Of a stretch of 64,000 nucleotides of DNA, positions 1 through 11,510 are shown piece by piece (position 1 is the stretch's first letter; every line of letters begins with the position of its first letter). The notes below the pieces were generated by a model, which was given only the letters and a program-made list of their open reading frames with translations, ran no database searches and had not been told where the DNA came from. A program made the translations under genes and the position numbers. The DNA is from Cryptomeria japonica (Eukaryota > Streptophyta > Pinopsida > Cupressales > Cupressaceae), in NCBI RefSeq assembly GCF_030272615.1, contig NC_081414.1, positions 522,593,137 through 522,657,136 of the forward strand, written 5' to 3'.

Positions 1-213
1 AAAACTGAAAATGTCATCAAATTGACCAAGAACGCCATCATATATGCCAAGAATGCTGCTCTGCACACCAGAAACGTTGTTCTGAAAACCAGAAATGTTG
101 TTCTCCAAACCAGAAACATTGTTAAACAGACTAAAAACACTAACAAATTTGCCAAAAGTGCCACCATACATACCAAAAACACTAAAGTACAAACTGAAAG
201 AGCTAAAGTATAG
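1..213. repeat. 21-bp tandem array (10 units visible, cut by the window edge)
   Basis: Units of exactly 21 bp start at 4, 25, 46, 67, 88, 109, 130, 151, 172 and 193. The best-conserved core is ACCAGAAACRTTGTT. Because 21 is a multiple of three, the plus strand reads as a 7-residue repeat of the form K/R-N-x-x-x-x-T, open from the left edge to a TAG at 211-213. It lies in what appears to be the leader of a minus-strand gypsy-like element (PBS and LTR to the right), so it may be a non-coding leader minisatellite rather than a gene. The array continues beyond the window. Confidence 0.8.
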
Positions 214-396
214 AAAAACTTAAAAACAAAGTTGCGGAATCTCCCATAAATGTCATTTGAGGTTCCGGAATGCCACAAAAGATGCCAAAAATGCGATTCG
301 GGAGCCCAAGAGAGCTAATCTGCACTCCGAAAGAGCTAATCAACCTATCAATAAAATTTCCTACAAGCAAACTTGTTAAAGATCAAAGGGGCTAGG

Positions 397-413
397 CCCC
401 ATAGTGGGCACCA
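397..413 (-). other. Primer binding site
   Basis: Minus strand TGGTGCCCACTATGGGG starts six bases inside the LTR end and begins with TGG, complementary to a tRNA CCA terminus. I do not assign the tRNA. Confidence 0.55.
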
Positions 414-418
414 ATTAA

Positions 419-1483
419 TGTGATGCTAAAAATGTTGTTAGTATAAGATAGACATACACATATAATGAGACAATAAAGTATAATCGAAAAGCTTATTTTC
501 AAAACTAAATCAAAGATGCAAACCATAAGCCTTCCTTGAAATGTCTCATTTTCCTCTATTTTTGAGGACCTTGAAGGTGTTAGATTGATGGGCTCTCAGC
601 GGACCAATGACCTCCAAAGTGACAACTCAAGAGTTGAGTAGCTAATTGATCATGATTGACTATGAAGATGATATGAAATGCATGATTCAAGAAACTAGAT
701 TAACATGCTATGATTAATCCAAATGCTAATTAGTAGATAATTGAAATACAAATTGCGTATAGTAATGATGCATAAATTGATATGAGATGGGATCGATATG
801 CCTCAAAATGAGGGGTATTTATAGGATTTCCAAGGCTAAAGCTGAGGTGGTAGGAATCGACGGTCCAGATCTGATCTGAAGATATCAAGGGCCAAGATTG
901 AGGAAGTTGGAGAAGAGGTTGGAGGAAGGGACACTTGTCATCTCTGTGGTGACAAGTGTCAAGGAGCCTTGCTCATGAGAGGGCAAGTGTCCAAGGGAGG
1001 AGATATGTGGCAAAAGTGCCATGTGTCTCAAGGAGAGAATATCCACACCATGAGAGGTTAGGATAAGGAGGTTAGAATGTGCAAGATAGGATAGGTTTTA
1101 GTTAGACCCAAGATTAGATTGAATGGGTTAAGTTAGGGGATGGTTAGGTTGGGCAGTTAAAGTTAGGAGCCATGTGCTCATTTAAATTTAGAAATTCAAA
1201 TAATAGAAAAATGATAATTAATCTCAACAAACTTGAGTTTGTTAATCTTAATTAGGGATTAGAAGAATTGATTAGTATGGGGAGACATTAATTAATTGAG
1301 AATTAATTAATCAAAGGGGGAATGCGAGATGAACTATATAAATAAATCATTTAGATTTATTTACTAGTAGATGAATAGAGAAATTAATTAAATTACTTGT
1401 GAATTCAATTAATTGGGAAGGGGAATTAATCAAATAACTGCGTATTTAATTAACTATCTTCAGACCATTTTTAGGTGTATACA
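419..1483 (-). repeat. 5' LTR of the gypsy-like element
   Basis: About 1,065 bp, TG...CA ends on the minus strand. It contains AT-palindromic blocks (about 1200-1450) in U3 and a clear TATA box. The left end could be 419 or 421 because the sequence there is TGTG. No second LTR copy is in the window. Confidence 0.65.
816..823 (-). promoter_or_regulatory. TATA box of the LTR promoter
   Basis: Minus strand reads CCTATAAATACCCCTC, a strong plant TATA context. It sits mid-LTR where the U3/R boundary is expected and points toward the PBS. Confidence 0.6.
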
Positions 1484-1619
1484 AATTAGTAATTATATTT
1501 GAGATTAATTTAATTTTTATAATTGTTTTTTTCAAAATGCCTGGTAAACTTTTTAACGTGACTGGCAACGTTGGCATGACACACCCTCCAGCTCCACATG
1601 AAACGATTTTGACCCAAAG

Positions 1620-1742
1620 CTATGAACCGGTGAGGCCACAACAGGGGGACCTCATCCCCACACTTCACTTGTTCAAACCAACTATGAACCTATGAGGCCA
1701 CAACATGGGGACCTTATCCCCACACTTCATTTGTTCAAACTT
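1620..1742. repeat. 61-bp tandem duplication
   Basis: Two copies of a segment beginning CTATGAACC and ending near CTTGTTCAAAC lie head to tail (1620-1680 and 1682-1742). They differ by several substitutions. A shorter pair, GCACAAYGGCCCAA, follows at about 1745-1795. Confidence 0.85.
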
Positions 1743-2589
1743 ACGAGCACAACGGCCCAATGAAGACACAAGGTCTGCGAGCACAATGGCCCAACCCGCT
1801 TCACTAATGAAGTGTTTTAACTACGAGACTACATATCCAAAGACAATTTAATTATTATAATTATCATTATATAATTTTTTTAAATTAAATTAAGATTTAT
1901 GCTTTTAAGAAAAATATATATTTCCACTATTAAATTGGTATTATATTATAATTATTATGTCGAAGCATTTCCTATATGAAGTGAACCACCTATTTATTGA
2001 ATTCAATGGTTTAAAACTAGGGAGAAGAAGGAAGACTATATAATTAATCGCTTAAATTTATATTAATTTAAAAAAAAAAATCCTTTATAATTAAAAATAA
2101 AAAATAAATATTTTAATATTATTTATTAGGAGTTAATTTTCATTAAGTTTAAAATTTATTTGAATTGTTTATGTCTTTTTATAATAATTAATAATTATTA
2201 TAATTTAATCTATAATTGTTTGTCTTATTAAAATTTTAATTACGATAGAATAATTATATTTTTAATTAAAATCTTTATTTTCTTACTATTTTCTTTTAAT
2301 ATTATCTTCTTTTATTAGATATTCTATTATTTGTGTTTTTTAATGGAATTACAAATAATAATCAAAACATATTAGAATTTATACATTTTGTGTTATTTAA
2401 ATTTTATTTATTATAGAATAATTATACTTGAATTTTATTCTAATTTATATAATAAAATAAATTTCAACTTAACACCTCAATTAAATGTTTAGAGCGAGAG
2501 AGAAAGAAAGAGTACCTAACATTTGATTACTCATTTCATGCCAATAATTTAATGGTATCATATGTCTTTGGGGAGTTATGCTGATGGTA
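1743..2589. other. AT-rich spacer, no gene seen
   Basis: Long runs of A and T with no open frame of interest and no recognisable element ends. Confidence 0.6.
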
Positions 2590-3324
2590 GCATGTCATTT
2601 GATTATTATCTCCTTCTCCATCTCTCTCCTTTATCTATAGCTCCTTACCTCTCCCTATATCTCTCTTTTTTCCCCTTCTATCATTCCCACTCTATCTAGC
2701 TCTCTATCTTTCCCTCTCTCTATCCATATCTCTCTCTCCTTCTCACTACCTCTTTTTATATCTATCTACTTCTATATCATCTCTCACCCTCACCCCCCTT
2801 CTCTATTTTTTTTATATCTTTCTTCCTCTTTAAATCTTTTACTCACACACATTTTGTCTTACTCCCTCCTTATCTTTATATCTATATCTCTCTCACTTAT
2901 ACAAACACACATTCCATCATATTTCTCCCTCCCTATCTCTATTCTATCTCACTATCTATAGATATTAACACTCCTCTTCCTTCATCTCTCTTACTCTCTC
3001 CATATGCCTCTCTACCTCTCCATATATCACTTCCTATATCTTTATCTTTCTATCTCTCTATCTACCCGTCTCTAATTATCACCATCTTTCTATTTGTATT
3101 TCTTCCTCTCCCCCTTTTTATATCCTTCTATCTCTCCCTCTTGCCCACCCCCTATTTATTTTACAAGTTATATTTACTCTCTATATCCTTTCTATCCCTA
3201 TATCTATCTCTTTATATCCTTATATATCACTTCTCTCCCTCTTTCTATCTTATCTCTCCCTATCTCCCCATCACTCCCTCTTTTTATATTTCTCTACTTC
3301 TACTCTCTAATGTATATACACACA

Positions 3325-3386
<62 letters not shown>

Positions 3387-3753
3387 ATCTCTCTATCTCT
3401 AGATCTGTCCCACTCTTTATCTATCTCCCTCTCTCTAAAGTCTAAACCTTTCTCTCTCTATTACTTGTCTTTGTTAGCTCCTTTCTCTCACTCTTTCGCC
3501 CCCTCTCTCTCATTTTCTCCATATCTCTTGCACAATATATATTTTTCTATATTTCTCTCCATCTCTTTCTATACATATATCTCTATCTAGATCTCTATCC
3601 CTCTCTATCTATCTATATTTTCTTGTATCTATATGAATTTCCCCTACTCTCTCTCTCTGGGACATCCCTCTCTTTATCTTACCCTCCTCTCTATTTCTTC
3701 TCATCTCTCCCTTCCCCATTCCCTCCCTATCAACCTATTTATCTCTTTAGCTC
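2590..3753. repeat. Degenerate pyrimidine-rich low-complexity tract, with pure (CT)n at 3330-3384
   Basis: The plus strand is nearly all C and T as variants of CTCTATCT, with a perfect CT run of about 55 bp at 3330-3384. The open frames here (Ser/Leu/Tyr/Pro-only) are products of composition and are not annotated as genes. Confidence 0.9.
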
Positions 3754-3754
3754 C

Positions 3755-3785
<31 letters not shown>

Positions 3786-3789
3786 GATA

Positions 3790-3821
<32 letters not shown>

Positions 3822-3823
3822 GA

Positions 3824-3862
<39 letters not shown>

Positions 3863-4200
3863 CTTTCTCTTCTAATATATATCTATGTCTCATATTTCTC
3901 TCACCCTCTCTCTAGATCTATTTGTCCATTTATTTATCTCTCTCCCTCTTCCCCCTCTCTATATATCTCTAACTCTCCATTTCTATCTCACCACATATAT
4001 GTGTGTGTGTGTGTGTGTGTGTGTATACATATATATACATACATATGCATATATATATGTATATGACACATATATATATATATATATATATGCACACATG
4101 TATGTATATATATATATATATATACATACATATATATATATGTATGTATATATATATATATATGTATGTATATATATATATATATGTATGTATATATATA

Positions 4201-4231
<31 letters not shown>
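3754..4231. repeat. Compound (TA)n / (GT)12 / (TATG)n microsatellite
   Basis: (AT)n with periodic ATAC/ATAG interruptions to about 3862, (GT)12 at about 4001-4024, then TATGTATA variants up to the LTR edge at 4232. Element A abuts this tract directly, so it probably inserted into it. Confidence 0.9.
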
Positions 4232-5019
4232 TGTTAGGATTCCCAAAGATACTGAGAGGGGGAGGGGGGTGAATCAGTATCTAACTGATTGCCATATTTT
4301 CTGACCTTATTATATATTTTGTATTCCAAAACAATGTATTGGTAAACAAGAATTAATGTAGTAAATATGAACAATAAAGACAACATAGAAAGCACACCAT
4401 GATACAAGATGTTTAACGAGGAAACCCGGTGTGGGAAAACCTCGGTGGGATTTGTGACCCACAATATTCACTCACTGGCCAATGAATGTATATTACTGAC
4501 AATAGTGTGCCTACACATGCAGGAAGGCCAACTTCCTAGAGCTCACTACTCAAATACAAAAGGAAGTCTCACTGACTTACAACATGGATTATGAAAATCC
4601 AATATAGTGTACTGCTACAAAACATCTGCTATGCCAGATTCAGTACCAGTGTAAGCTCATACAATAGCCATAAACCCTTCAACAAAATCTACCTTAATAT
4701 TCGCTCTACATATCCATCATATCTATCCTCTATGGTGTATCGCACAAAATGATCTACAATATCTCATACTTATATATGAGTCTTATTACAATATGCCATG
4801 TCAGCTTACAAAAAGATATTACAATTAAATACAAAATACAATAATCAAAATCTTGTCGACTGAGATGTCGATAAACATCATTGCCGTTGCCAGTGAACTA
4901 TTTTTTGGTGTAGAGTTTGTCAGTGTCGGTGCCTGTCGATGCCATAAGATTGCAAGATTACCATCAATAACAATACCTTCATTCACCTACAATTCTCATT
5001 GGAGTGTGTAATGCCAACA
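4232..5019 (-). repeat. 3' LTR of element A
   Basis: 788 bp. On the minus strand it starts TGTTGGCATT at 5019 and ends CCTAACA at 4232. A TATA-like CATATATAAG lies at about 4768-4780 (minus). It is clearly alignable by eye to the LTR at 10170, with scattered substitutions, so the insertion is not recent. Confidence 0.9.
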
Positions 5020-5034
5020 ATATCCCCCTTTGGC
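5020..5034 (-). other. Polypurine tract of element A
   Basis: Minus strand CCAAAGGGGGATAT directly precedes the LTR start TGTTGG. This is the expected plus-strand primer position. Confidence 0.8.
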
Positions 5035-5403
5035 ATTGATGGAAACACTCATGAGAAAAATTAAAAATGTGTCCCCAAAATTGAAGTCCAAAAATATTAC
5101 CAAAATTGTGTGCTCCCCTTGAGCAGATGATCTCTAAGTTATTAGAATTTTCTTTTCTCTACTACTCCCCTTTTGACATCAATGACAAAGGTTGTCAAAA
5201 TTGTCAAATGAGTGTAGTGCTCAGCTGGTACCTTGTAACCAGTTGGTTACAATCTGGAATAGGTCTGCTAATACCAAATTCAAGCTCTAAGTAAACTTGT
5301 TGTTGTCTTTTAATGTTGCCTCTATTCTCTGAATAGTACTGGTGAGGTGATGCATTTTCTCTTCTGGTGTCTTTTGTCCATGAATAAGTTCCTCTGATAT
5401 CTC

Positions 5404-7364
5404 TTAACTCAAAGAGATGAGGATATCCAATTTAGGACTGAGTCTGCATTTAAGATCTTTTGCCTTGCCTTTTATTCTTTCCTTTTCCTTCTCCAAATTT
5501 TCAATTTTCTCTTCAAATTCAGCAATTTTCTGCTCAATAACTGATATTGGTTCAGGTGAGCCAATGATATTATCAGCTATGTTATCAATTTCCTTTTGTA
5601 CTTTGTTGATCTCCTTATCGATATCCATTGTCAAAAGATTTCTCTTACATGTATCTCTATATAGTTCCTTAAACTCCATAATGGTTTTACTCAATGCCAG
5701 TAATAGGGTGTCAATGTGTGTCGCATGCACTTCTTTATTGTCTCATCAAAGCATTTCTCCTTTTCTCTGTCCATTTTCTCCTTAAATGTCTATTTATTTG
5801 TTCCACAGTCAGTATATTGCCGGTGATATACTTAGACAATGTGTCTAACTGACTCAAAGAATATTTATTGTCTATATTACACTTGAGTGCAATCAATTTA
5901 AGAATGGGGATGGTATCATCTATAGCCTTATATGCCAATGCATTACAATCAGTAATCTTCTTAATAGAATCTAAAAGCACTTTAGTCACATTTGTGGGTT
6001 TGAATTCAATCATGGAAGTACCAGCTGACTATCCAACTACCTTAACAATCTCCATGCTGCCGGTGTGAGTAACCACTTTTCTTATTTTGACCTCTGGTAG
6101 GTCAGTTTGTGTCTGTATTTCAACTAGAAAAGGTTTAGGTTTCTTAGTAGTTGTCGGTGGCACTATCTCTATATGTACCTATTTCTCAACCTGTTTCTCA
6201 GTCTGTGTCGTGGTTTATTTCATTGTTCTCTCTTCTATCAGTTTTCCTAATTGTTTCTCTGTGGTATCCACTATCAGTTTCTCTGTCTGCATCTCTACAC
6301 TGTCCACTACCGATGACCTAGTAGGTTTCTCTATATTTTCTGCAGCCGGTAACTTTGTGTCTGTTGTTTTTTCAATGTTTGTATCAGTGGTGTTGTCAAT
6401 AACCATTTCATTAACCCTAATCTTAATGTGTTCCACTGTTTGTTCTGCATGTGTCTCTACCTCAATATTGTCACCCAGTTTCTCAAGAGCAACATCTTTC
6501 TTCTTTTCCTCATTAATTTCTTTATCAACTACAATATTGACCTCTCGAGTGTCTATGTTCATTGTGTACAAAATTTATGACTCGGGATTTGTATCCTCAT
6601 GTGGTGTCTCCACATTCTCAGTAGTCGGTGTGTTGTCAGTTGGTACTGGTGGAGTATCAAAAGGTGGTGGAAGGTTATCTGTCACTTTTATATTAGGTAG
6701 TCCACCTACCTTGCCTTTTCCTTTGTCCTTATCCTTTTGGTATACCTTAAAAGCTTTAGGTATTTTGAGCTCTTCTTTCTTCTCCTTCTCAACAAAGAAA
6801 ATATCCCATTTATCTGTTGTCTCTTCTGATATCTCATTAACTCTGCCAACCATTAGACTTACATGCCAGTGTCCACTAGAAAATATTGTTATGTTAGCTT
6901 CGTTGATCAACTCATCAATTTCTTCCACTGATTTAACAAGGTGAACAACTAACAGTTTCTCAATCTTTATTTTCTTGTCTAGTTCCTTAATGGCTAAACT
7001 TTTAGCATCAAGCCGCCTATATAGATCACTAGGCAAATCATCTACAACCTCTATCAAAACTTTCTTATAGATGTCGAGGTGTAAAATGATACTATTTTCT
7101 ATGCTTTCCTTTTCCTCATTCGTAAATGTATCATACAATTTCCTAACATTTACCATCATCTATTATCTCATTTAACAAGTTGTCAAGTGGAGGAATAACC
7201 CGTTTTTCCTTTCTCTTTCTAGGTGTCATCTTCTTAGCTAGTGGCTTTATTGCTTGTTGCTTCTGCCTTGTTGTCCTGGTTTTCTTGGGAGGAGGAGAGG
7301 CTACCGGTGAGGATTTTCTCTTCCTATCAACTCTTTTAAATTCTGCAGGGATTTCACTTTTCAA
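5404..7364 (-). pseudogene. Element A second ORF, C-terminal part: Lys/Glu-rich, coiled-coil protein of unknown function
   Basis: Open segments at 7364-7143, 7159-6575, 6571-6215, 6013-5735 and 5730-5404 run head to tail. Those from 7159 to 5735 share one frame, broken by TAA at 6572, TAA at 6215 and a TAG near 6035. Frameshifts lie near 7150 and 5733. The first segment is basic with proline (SSPVASPPPKKTR, nuclear-localisation-like). The middle is rich in Lys, Glu, Thr and Val with a KDKDKGKGKVGG linker. The last is heptad-like (EKIENLEKEKERIKGKAK), suggesting a coiled coil. No catalytic motif. It probably continues the 8685-7541 reading frame as one decayed protein of roughly 1,100 codons. 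Confidence 0.6.
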
Positions 7365-7540
7365 GGATGTACCAACCAGTGAGAGATGAGCCTCCGGCTA
7401 TAATCCTTCCAGATCACTTCCTTGATACCAGTGATATTCATTACATTTTCCTTTATTTCTTTAACCTTCTTAGATGCACTTCTGATATATTTCTCCCTTC
7501 TCTTCCTCTATTTCAATGTTTGTACACCACTCTCTATAGT

Positions 7541-8685
7541 CTAAGCATTACCAAAAAAAAATTCTTTTGGTTCTCTAGGAGCTTCAAGTAGGGCTTTGGC
7601 ATATGTTTCAACTATGTTTACATTAGCCTCATAACCCATCTCTGTCACCCATATAGTTCTAGGAAGAACTGCCTCCATCCAAATTTCATCCTTCTTAATT
7701 ACAAAACAAATTTCTTTCTGATATTTGTCAGCAATACTTTGAGGTAACCTTTCCCTAATCTTCATTTTTTTTTTAAAGGCTTGAAAATACTCAGTTATTT
7801 TGTTGTCCTTATCTGTTCCCATGCTGGTGAAGATATATAACAGTTGTTTCCCTACTGGTATGTCATAACCAAAGTCTTTTCTGCCTATACCAAGAACTTC
7901 TTTTGTAATTTATAGCATTAGGTATACAAGAAGATTTCCAAATCTGAAAGTACCTTTCTTATCTCCTTTAATTTTCTTCAGATTATCAATTAATTCATCC
8001 TTCAACCATTCACATACATCTATCTTAGCATCATTGTTAACCATATCATATGCACTCTTGATACATAGACTAGAAACTAAGTTCAGTCGGTTAGCATGTG
8101 TTGCCTTATATCCTAGTATCATGCTAATGAATCTAACATTGTCATAGATTTCACATCATTAACTCTCAGGGATATGTTGTCATAGGTTGCACTAGTTAAA
8201 GTCATCATTGTGTTGTTTGAAACTTTCTTGGTCTTATCTGGCCTGCTACAGGTGGAAGGTAAGCCAGTCACAACTTTAACTACTTCTCTAGTGATCTTAT
8301 GGATAGAGTCTAACCAAAATAATTCTCCATGAACTCTACTGAGTACAATCCTCACAACCTCCTTAGAGAATTTTGGAATGTCAAGGATTTCCAAACCTAG
8401 GGTTTCTATAACCTTATGTTCCAGTTTTACAGTTCCATTCTCATCACAGATAATTTTCTTATACATTTTCATGATTTCTTCTAAACCGAGTTCCTCAATG
8501 TGGCAGTGTATGTAAATTCTAGGGTCTTCTGCATATGCAACTCCTTTAGGGATTTTAGAAAATGCACCTAGGGTATCATCTTGTTTTACTACATTGGGGA
8601 TAATCTTGAATACGGGCCTAGGGCCTTTAACCACTTCAATAACAGTAGGGTTTGCAATGAATTTAGGAGCAGAGGAGGAAGCCAT
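7541..8685 (-). pseudogene. Element A second ORF, N-terminal part: unknown retroelement-borne protein
   Basis: The likely start is the Met at 8685 (MASSSAPKFIANP). The frame is open to 8119, shifts near 8139, resumes as 8122-7910, is stopped once at 7910 and continues in the same frame to 7541. It contains a segment near 8330-8250 reading GELFWLDSIHKITREVVKV followed by TGLPS. This W-L-x-x-I...I-T...TGLP arrangement resembles proteins often seen inside plant repeats, but I cannot name the family. No pol motifs. It starts about 300 bp after the Gag-like ORF ends. Confidence 0.6.
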
Positions 8686-8985
8686 TGATAAATACCTTAA
8701 TCTACCTTTTAGGTTTGGATGCTTGAAAGATATTGCTTCACTTCTCACTAAGGATGCCTTCGCTTGGGTTTTTTGCGCTCTTAGAAATTTTGAATGCTCA
8801 GTGAGTGAAAAAGAGTGAAAAACACTGATTTATAATACTTTTCCTTCAACAAACACAATAAATGCCTGTCAGTTAAGTGAAACTTAACACATCTCCTAGT
8901 AAAGAAGAAGTTCGTCTTCTCACCATCAACCGAAGGTAAACTTGCATGATTTTCAATTTGTTGCAATACCCCCAAGGATTACTTT

Positions 8986-10098
8986 TTAGTTGGATGAATA
9001 ATCTCCTACCGGTGTTGTGATACTCTGTTCTACCAGTGAAGGAATAGTTTCATCAACATTCTGATCTCTCTTTCTAATCGATTGTTTTGAAAATTCTTGC
9101 TTTACCTCATCAACCTTCTCTTTGCCTTTCAAACTAGGTCCTTTGTTATTTGCTAGTGAAGTCTTTCTTCTACAAAATTTTGCAATATGTCCAATCTTGT
9201 TACAAGCATAACAAGTCACATTGTTTTTCTGAATAGCCTTTTCATATCCTATGCCGGTTTGTGTTCTGCATTGACTAGATAAGTGTCCAAATCTTCCACA
9301 AACATAACATCTTACATTCATTCTATAATTTTTTAAATTATGACCAATTTTGTTGCATTTGGAACATTGACCGGTGGGTGCATTAGTGTTCTGATAGTTT
9401 CTAGATCTACACTAATTTTCTCTATGACCATACTTGTTACAATTAAAGAATTTCCCATTAAATTTGTAGGCATTAGGTTGTCTTACCAGTTTGATGTGAT
9501 CATGATTGTTTGTAGTACCAGAGCTTTCACCAACTTCAAATCCAAGCCCATTAGTGTCTCCATTAGGTTTCTGACTTTTCAGCATAACATCAAGTTCTTC
9601 TGAACTTTTCTTGAATTTCTCTTTATGTTGATCTGCAGTAGCCAACTCATTTTCCCAAAAATCCTTTTGTCTCATAAGTTCAGTTTTATCATGTTCCACA
9701 TGAGTCAGATCTGTCTTTAACATATCATTTTCATGACTGAGTCTTAGATTTTCATTTCTAGCATCATTGATTCTCCTAGTCAAGTCATCTTCATTCTTCT
9801 TTTTGTCTTCAATGTCTTTACAAAATCTCATAGTCATGTCTTGCATCTCATTCCTCAAGGTCATGTTTTCTTGTCTCATCTTGCTTACAAGATCATTAAG
9901 AGTTTCCTTTTCATCATCATCATTTTTTATCTTTTCATGAAGTTCTCTTCTTTTATTTCTACCAATAGTAAGATTCTCCTGAAGTCCTTGAATGATTTCT
10001 TGTGCAGTCTTCAAGTCATCTTCAAGTTTGATATTCTTCAACTTTTCTGCATCAAAGTCTGCAAGAGCTCCTTCTAATTGCTTTATCAAGTTTTCCAT
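8986..10098 (-). pseudogene. Element A Gag-like protein: coiled coil plus four zinc knuckles, one amber stop
   Basis: The start chosen is the Met at 10098 (MENLIKQLEGALADF), matching the homologous start in element B. The first roughly 170 residues are charged and heptad-like (coiled coil). Four CCHC-type knuckles follow: CNKYGHREN-stop-C, CSKCNKIGHNLKNY (last Cys lost), CYVCGRFGHLSSQC and CYACNKIGHIAKFC. The only break in this frame is a TAG at 9412-9414; element B has CAG (Gln) there. It lacks the UBN2-type Gag core seen in element F. It probably packaged element RNA. Immediately downstream of the PBS. Confidence 0.8.
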
Positions 10099-10155
10099 TT
10101 GTATCGGTGTTAGAATCTTCTTCAAGTTGTTAGGCTTTTGAAAATACAGGACCAG

Positions 10156-10167
10156 GCTCTGATACCA
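10156..10167 (-). other. Primer binding site, initiator Met tRNA type
   Basis: Minus strand TGGTATCAGAGC, two bases inside the LTR end. This is the classic plant Copia initiator-methionine tRNA complement. Confidence 0.9.
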
Positions 10168-10169
10168 AT

Positions 10170-10925
10170 TGTTAGGATTCCCAAAGATATTGAGAGGGGG
10201 GCGGGGGGTGAATCAGTATCTAACCAATTGACAGATTTTCTGACCTTATTAAATATTTTGCATTCCAAAACAATGTACCGGTAAACAAGAATTAATGTAG
10301 TAAATATGAACAATAAAGACAACATAGAAAGCACACCATGACACAAGATGTTTAACAAGGAAACTCGGTGTGGGAAAAACCTCGGTAAGATTTGTGACCC
10401 ACAATATTCACTCACTAGCCAATGAATGAATATTACTTACAATAGTGTGCCTACACATGCAGGAAGGCCAACTGCTTAGATCTCACTACTCAAATACAAA
10501 AGGAAGTCTCACTAACTTACAAAATGGATTATGAAAATCCAATATAGTGTACTACTACAAAACAACATCTGCTATGCCAGATTCAGTATCGGTGTAAGCT
10601 CATACAATAACCATAAACCCTTCTACAAAATCTTCCTTAATATTCGCTCTACATATCCATCATATCTATCCTCTATGTTGTGTCACACAAAATGATCTAC
10701 AAGATCTCATACTTATATATGAGTCTAATTACAATATGCCATGTCGGCTTACAAAAATATATTAAAATTAAATACAAAATACAATAATCAAAATCTTGTT
10801 GGTTGAGATGTCGATAAACATTATTGCCACTGTCGGTGAACTATCTGCCAGTGCCGGTGCTTGCCGATGCAAGGTTGCCATCAATGACAATACCTTCAAT
10901 CACCTACAATTCTCATTAGAGTGTG
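10170..10925 (-). repeat. 5' LTR of element A, outer end replaced by microsatellite
   Basis: Aligns to the 4232-5019 LTR from TGTTAGGATT onward, but the terminal segment ending in CCAACA is missing. After TCTCATTAGAGTGTGT the sequence becomes (GT)n then (AT)n. The left LTR has GGAGTGTGTAATGCC at the same place, so the GTGTGT within the LTR may have seeded the expansion. Confidence 0.85.
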
Positions 10926-11348
10926 TGTGTGTATATATATATATATATCATCTCTCCCTCTTCCTCTATATCTCTCTTTATCTCTTCCTCTTTGTCTCTC
11001 CCTCTCTATTTCCTCTCTTTTTATCTTTATCTCCCCCTCTCCCCTTCTCTATCCATTTTTCCCTCCTCTTTTTCTCTATCTTCATCTCTCCCCCTAATCT
11101 CTAGACATGCCCCCTTCTATGCATCCATCTCTCTCCCATTCTCCCTCTTTTTGGACCTCTATATCCATATCTCTTTTCCTCTCTATATCTATCTCTATCT
11201 ATCACTTCTTTCATCTATCTCTATATCTCTATCTCTTTGAACCACTATATCTCTCCCCCTTTCTCTATATCACTTCCTATCTCTATCTTTATCTTTCTAT
11301 ATCTTCATCTCTCTACAACTATTTATTTTTCTCTTCCATATCTATATA

Positions 11349-11404
<56 letters not shown>

Positions 11405-11410
11405 TCTATC
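10921..11410. repeat. (GT)n/(AT)n then pyrimidine-rich tract with pure (CT)n at about 11353-11400
   Basis: Same composition as 2590-3753 on the far side of element A, consistent with A having inserted inside one large microsatellite region. Degenerate CTCTATCT continues to about 11510. Confidence 0.9.
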
Positions 11411-11510
11411 TTTGATGCCAACAATATCTTCATCATCTTCTCTATCTCTTTACCAATCTCTCTCTCACTCTTACCCATCTATATATCCCTCTTTCTAGCC
11501 CTATCTCAAC

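Larger units (their letters stand above)
1..1483 (-). mobile_element. 5' end of a gypsy-like LTR retrotransposon (LTR, PBS and leader)
   Basis: Read on the minus strand, an LTR begins TGTATACACC at 1483 and ends AGCATCACA at 419. It is followed by a primer-binding-site-like TGGTGCCCACTATGGGG (397-413) and a repeat-rich leader running off the left edge. The LTR start resembles that of the Tat element at 20233 (TGTAGACACC), and both LTRs carry AT-rich near-palindromes built on AATTAAATAAAT. No protein domain is inside the window, so the lineage is inferred from LTR style only. Confidence 0.65.
4232..10925 (-). mobile_element. Element A: non-autonomous Copia-type LTR retrotransposon without pol
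   Basis: Two related LTRs (4232-5019 and 10170 to about 10925) flank about 5.15 kb. On the minus strand the order is LTR, initiator-Met-type PBS, coiled-coil plus zinc-knuckle Gag-like ORF, a second long ORF region of unknown function, purine tract, LTR. I found no protease, integrase, reverse transcriptase or RNase H motif on either strand. All ORFs carry stops or frameshifts. The LTR 3' end (GGTGAATCAG preceded by a G tract on the plus strand) matches elements B, C and D. Movement by Copia proteins supplied in trans is inference. Confidence 0.85.

Noticed and set aside
3094-4304. Long overlapping ORFs on both strands rich in Ser/Leu/Tyr/Ile
   Set aside because: They lie wholly within CT, TA and GT microsatellites; composition alone keeps them open.
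6087-6944. 285-codon plus-strand ORF rich in Ser/Val/Phe
   Set aside because: Shadow of the minus-strand second ORF of element A (Lys/Glu/Thr-rich coding read backwards); no motif of its own.
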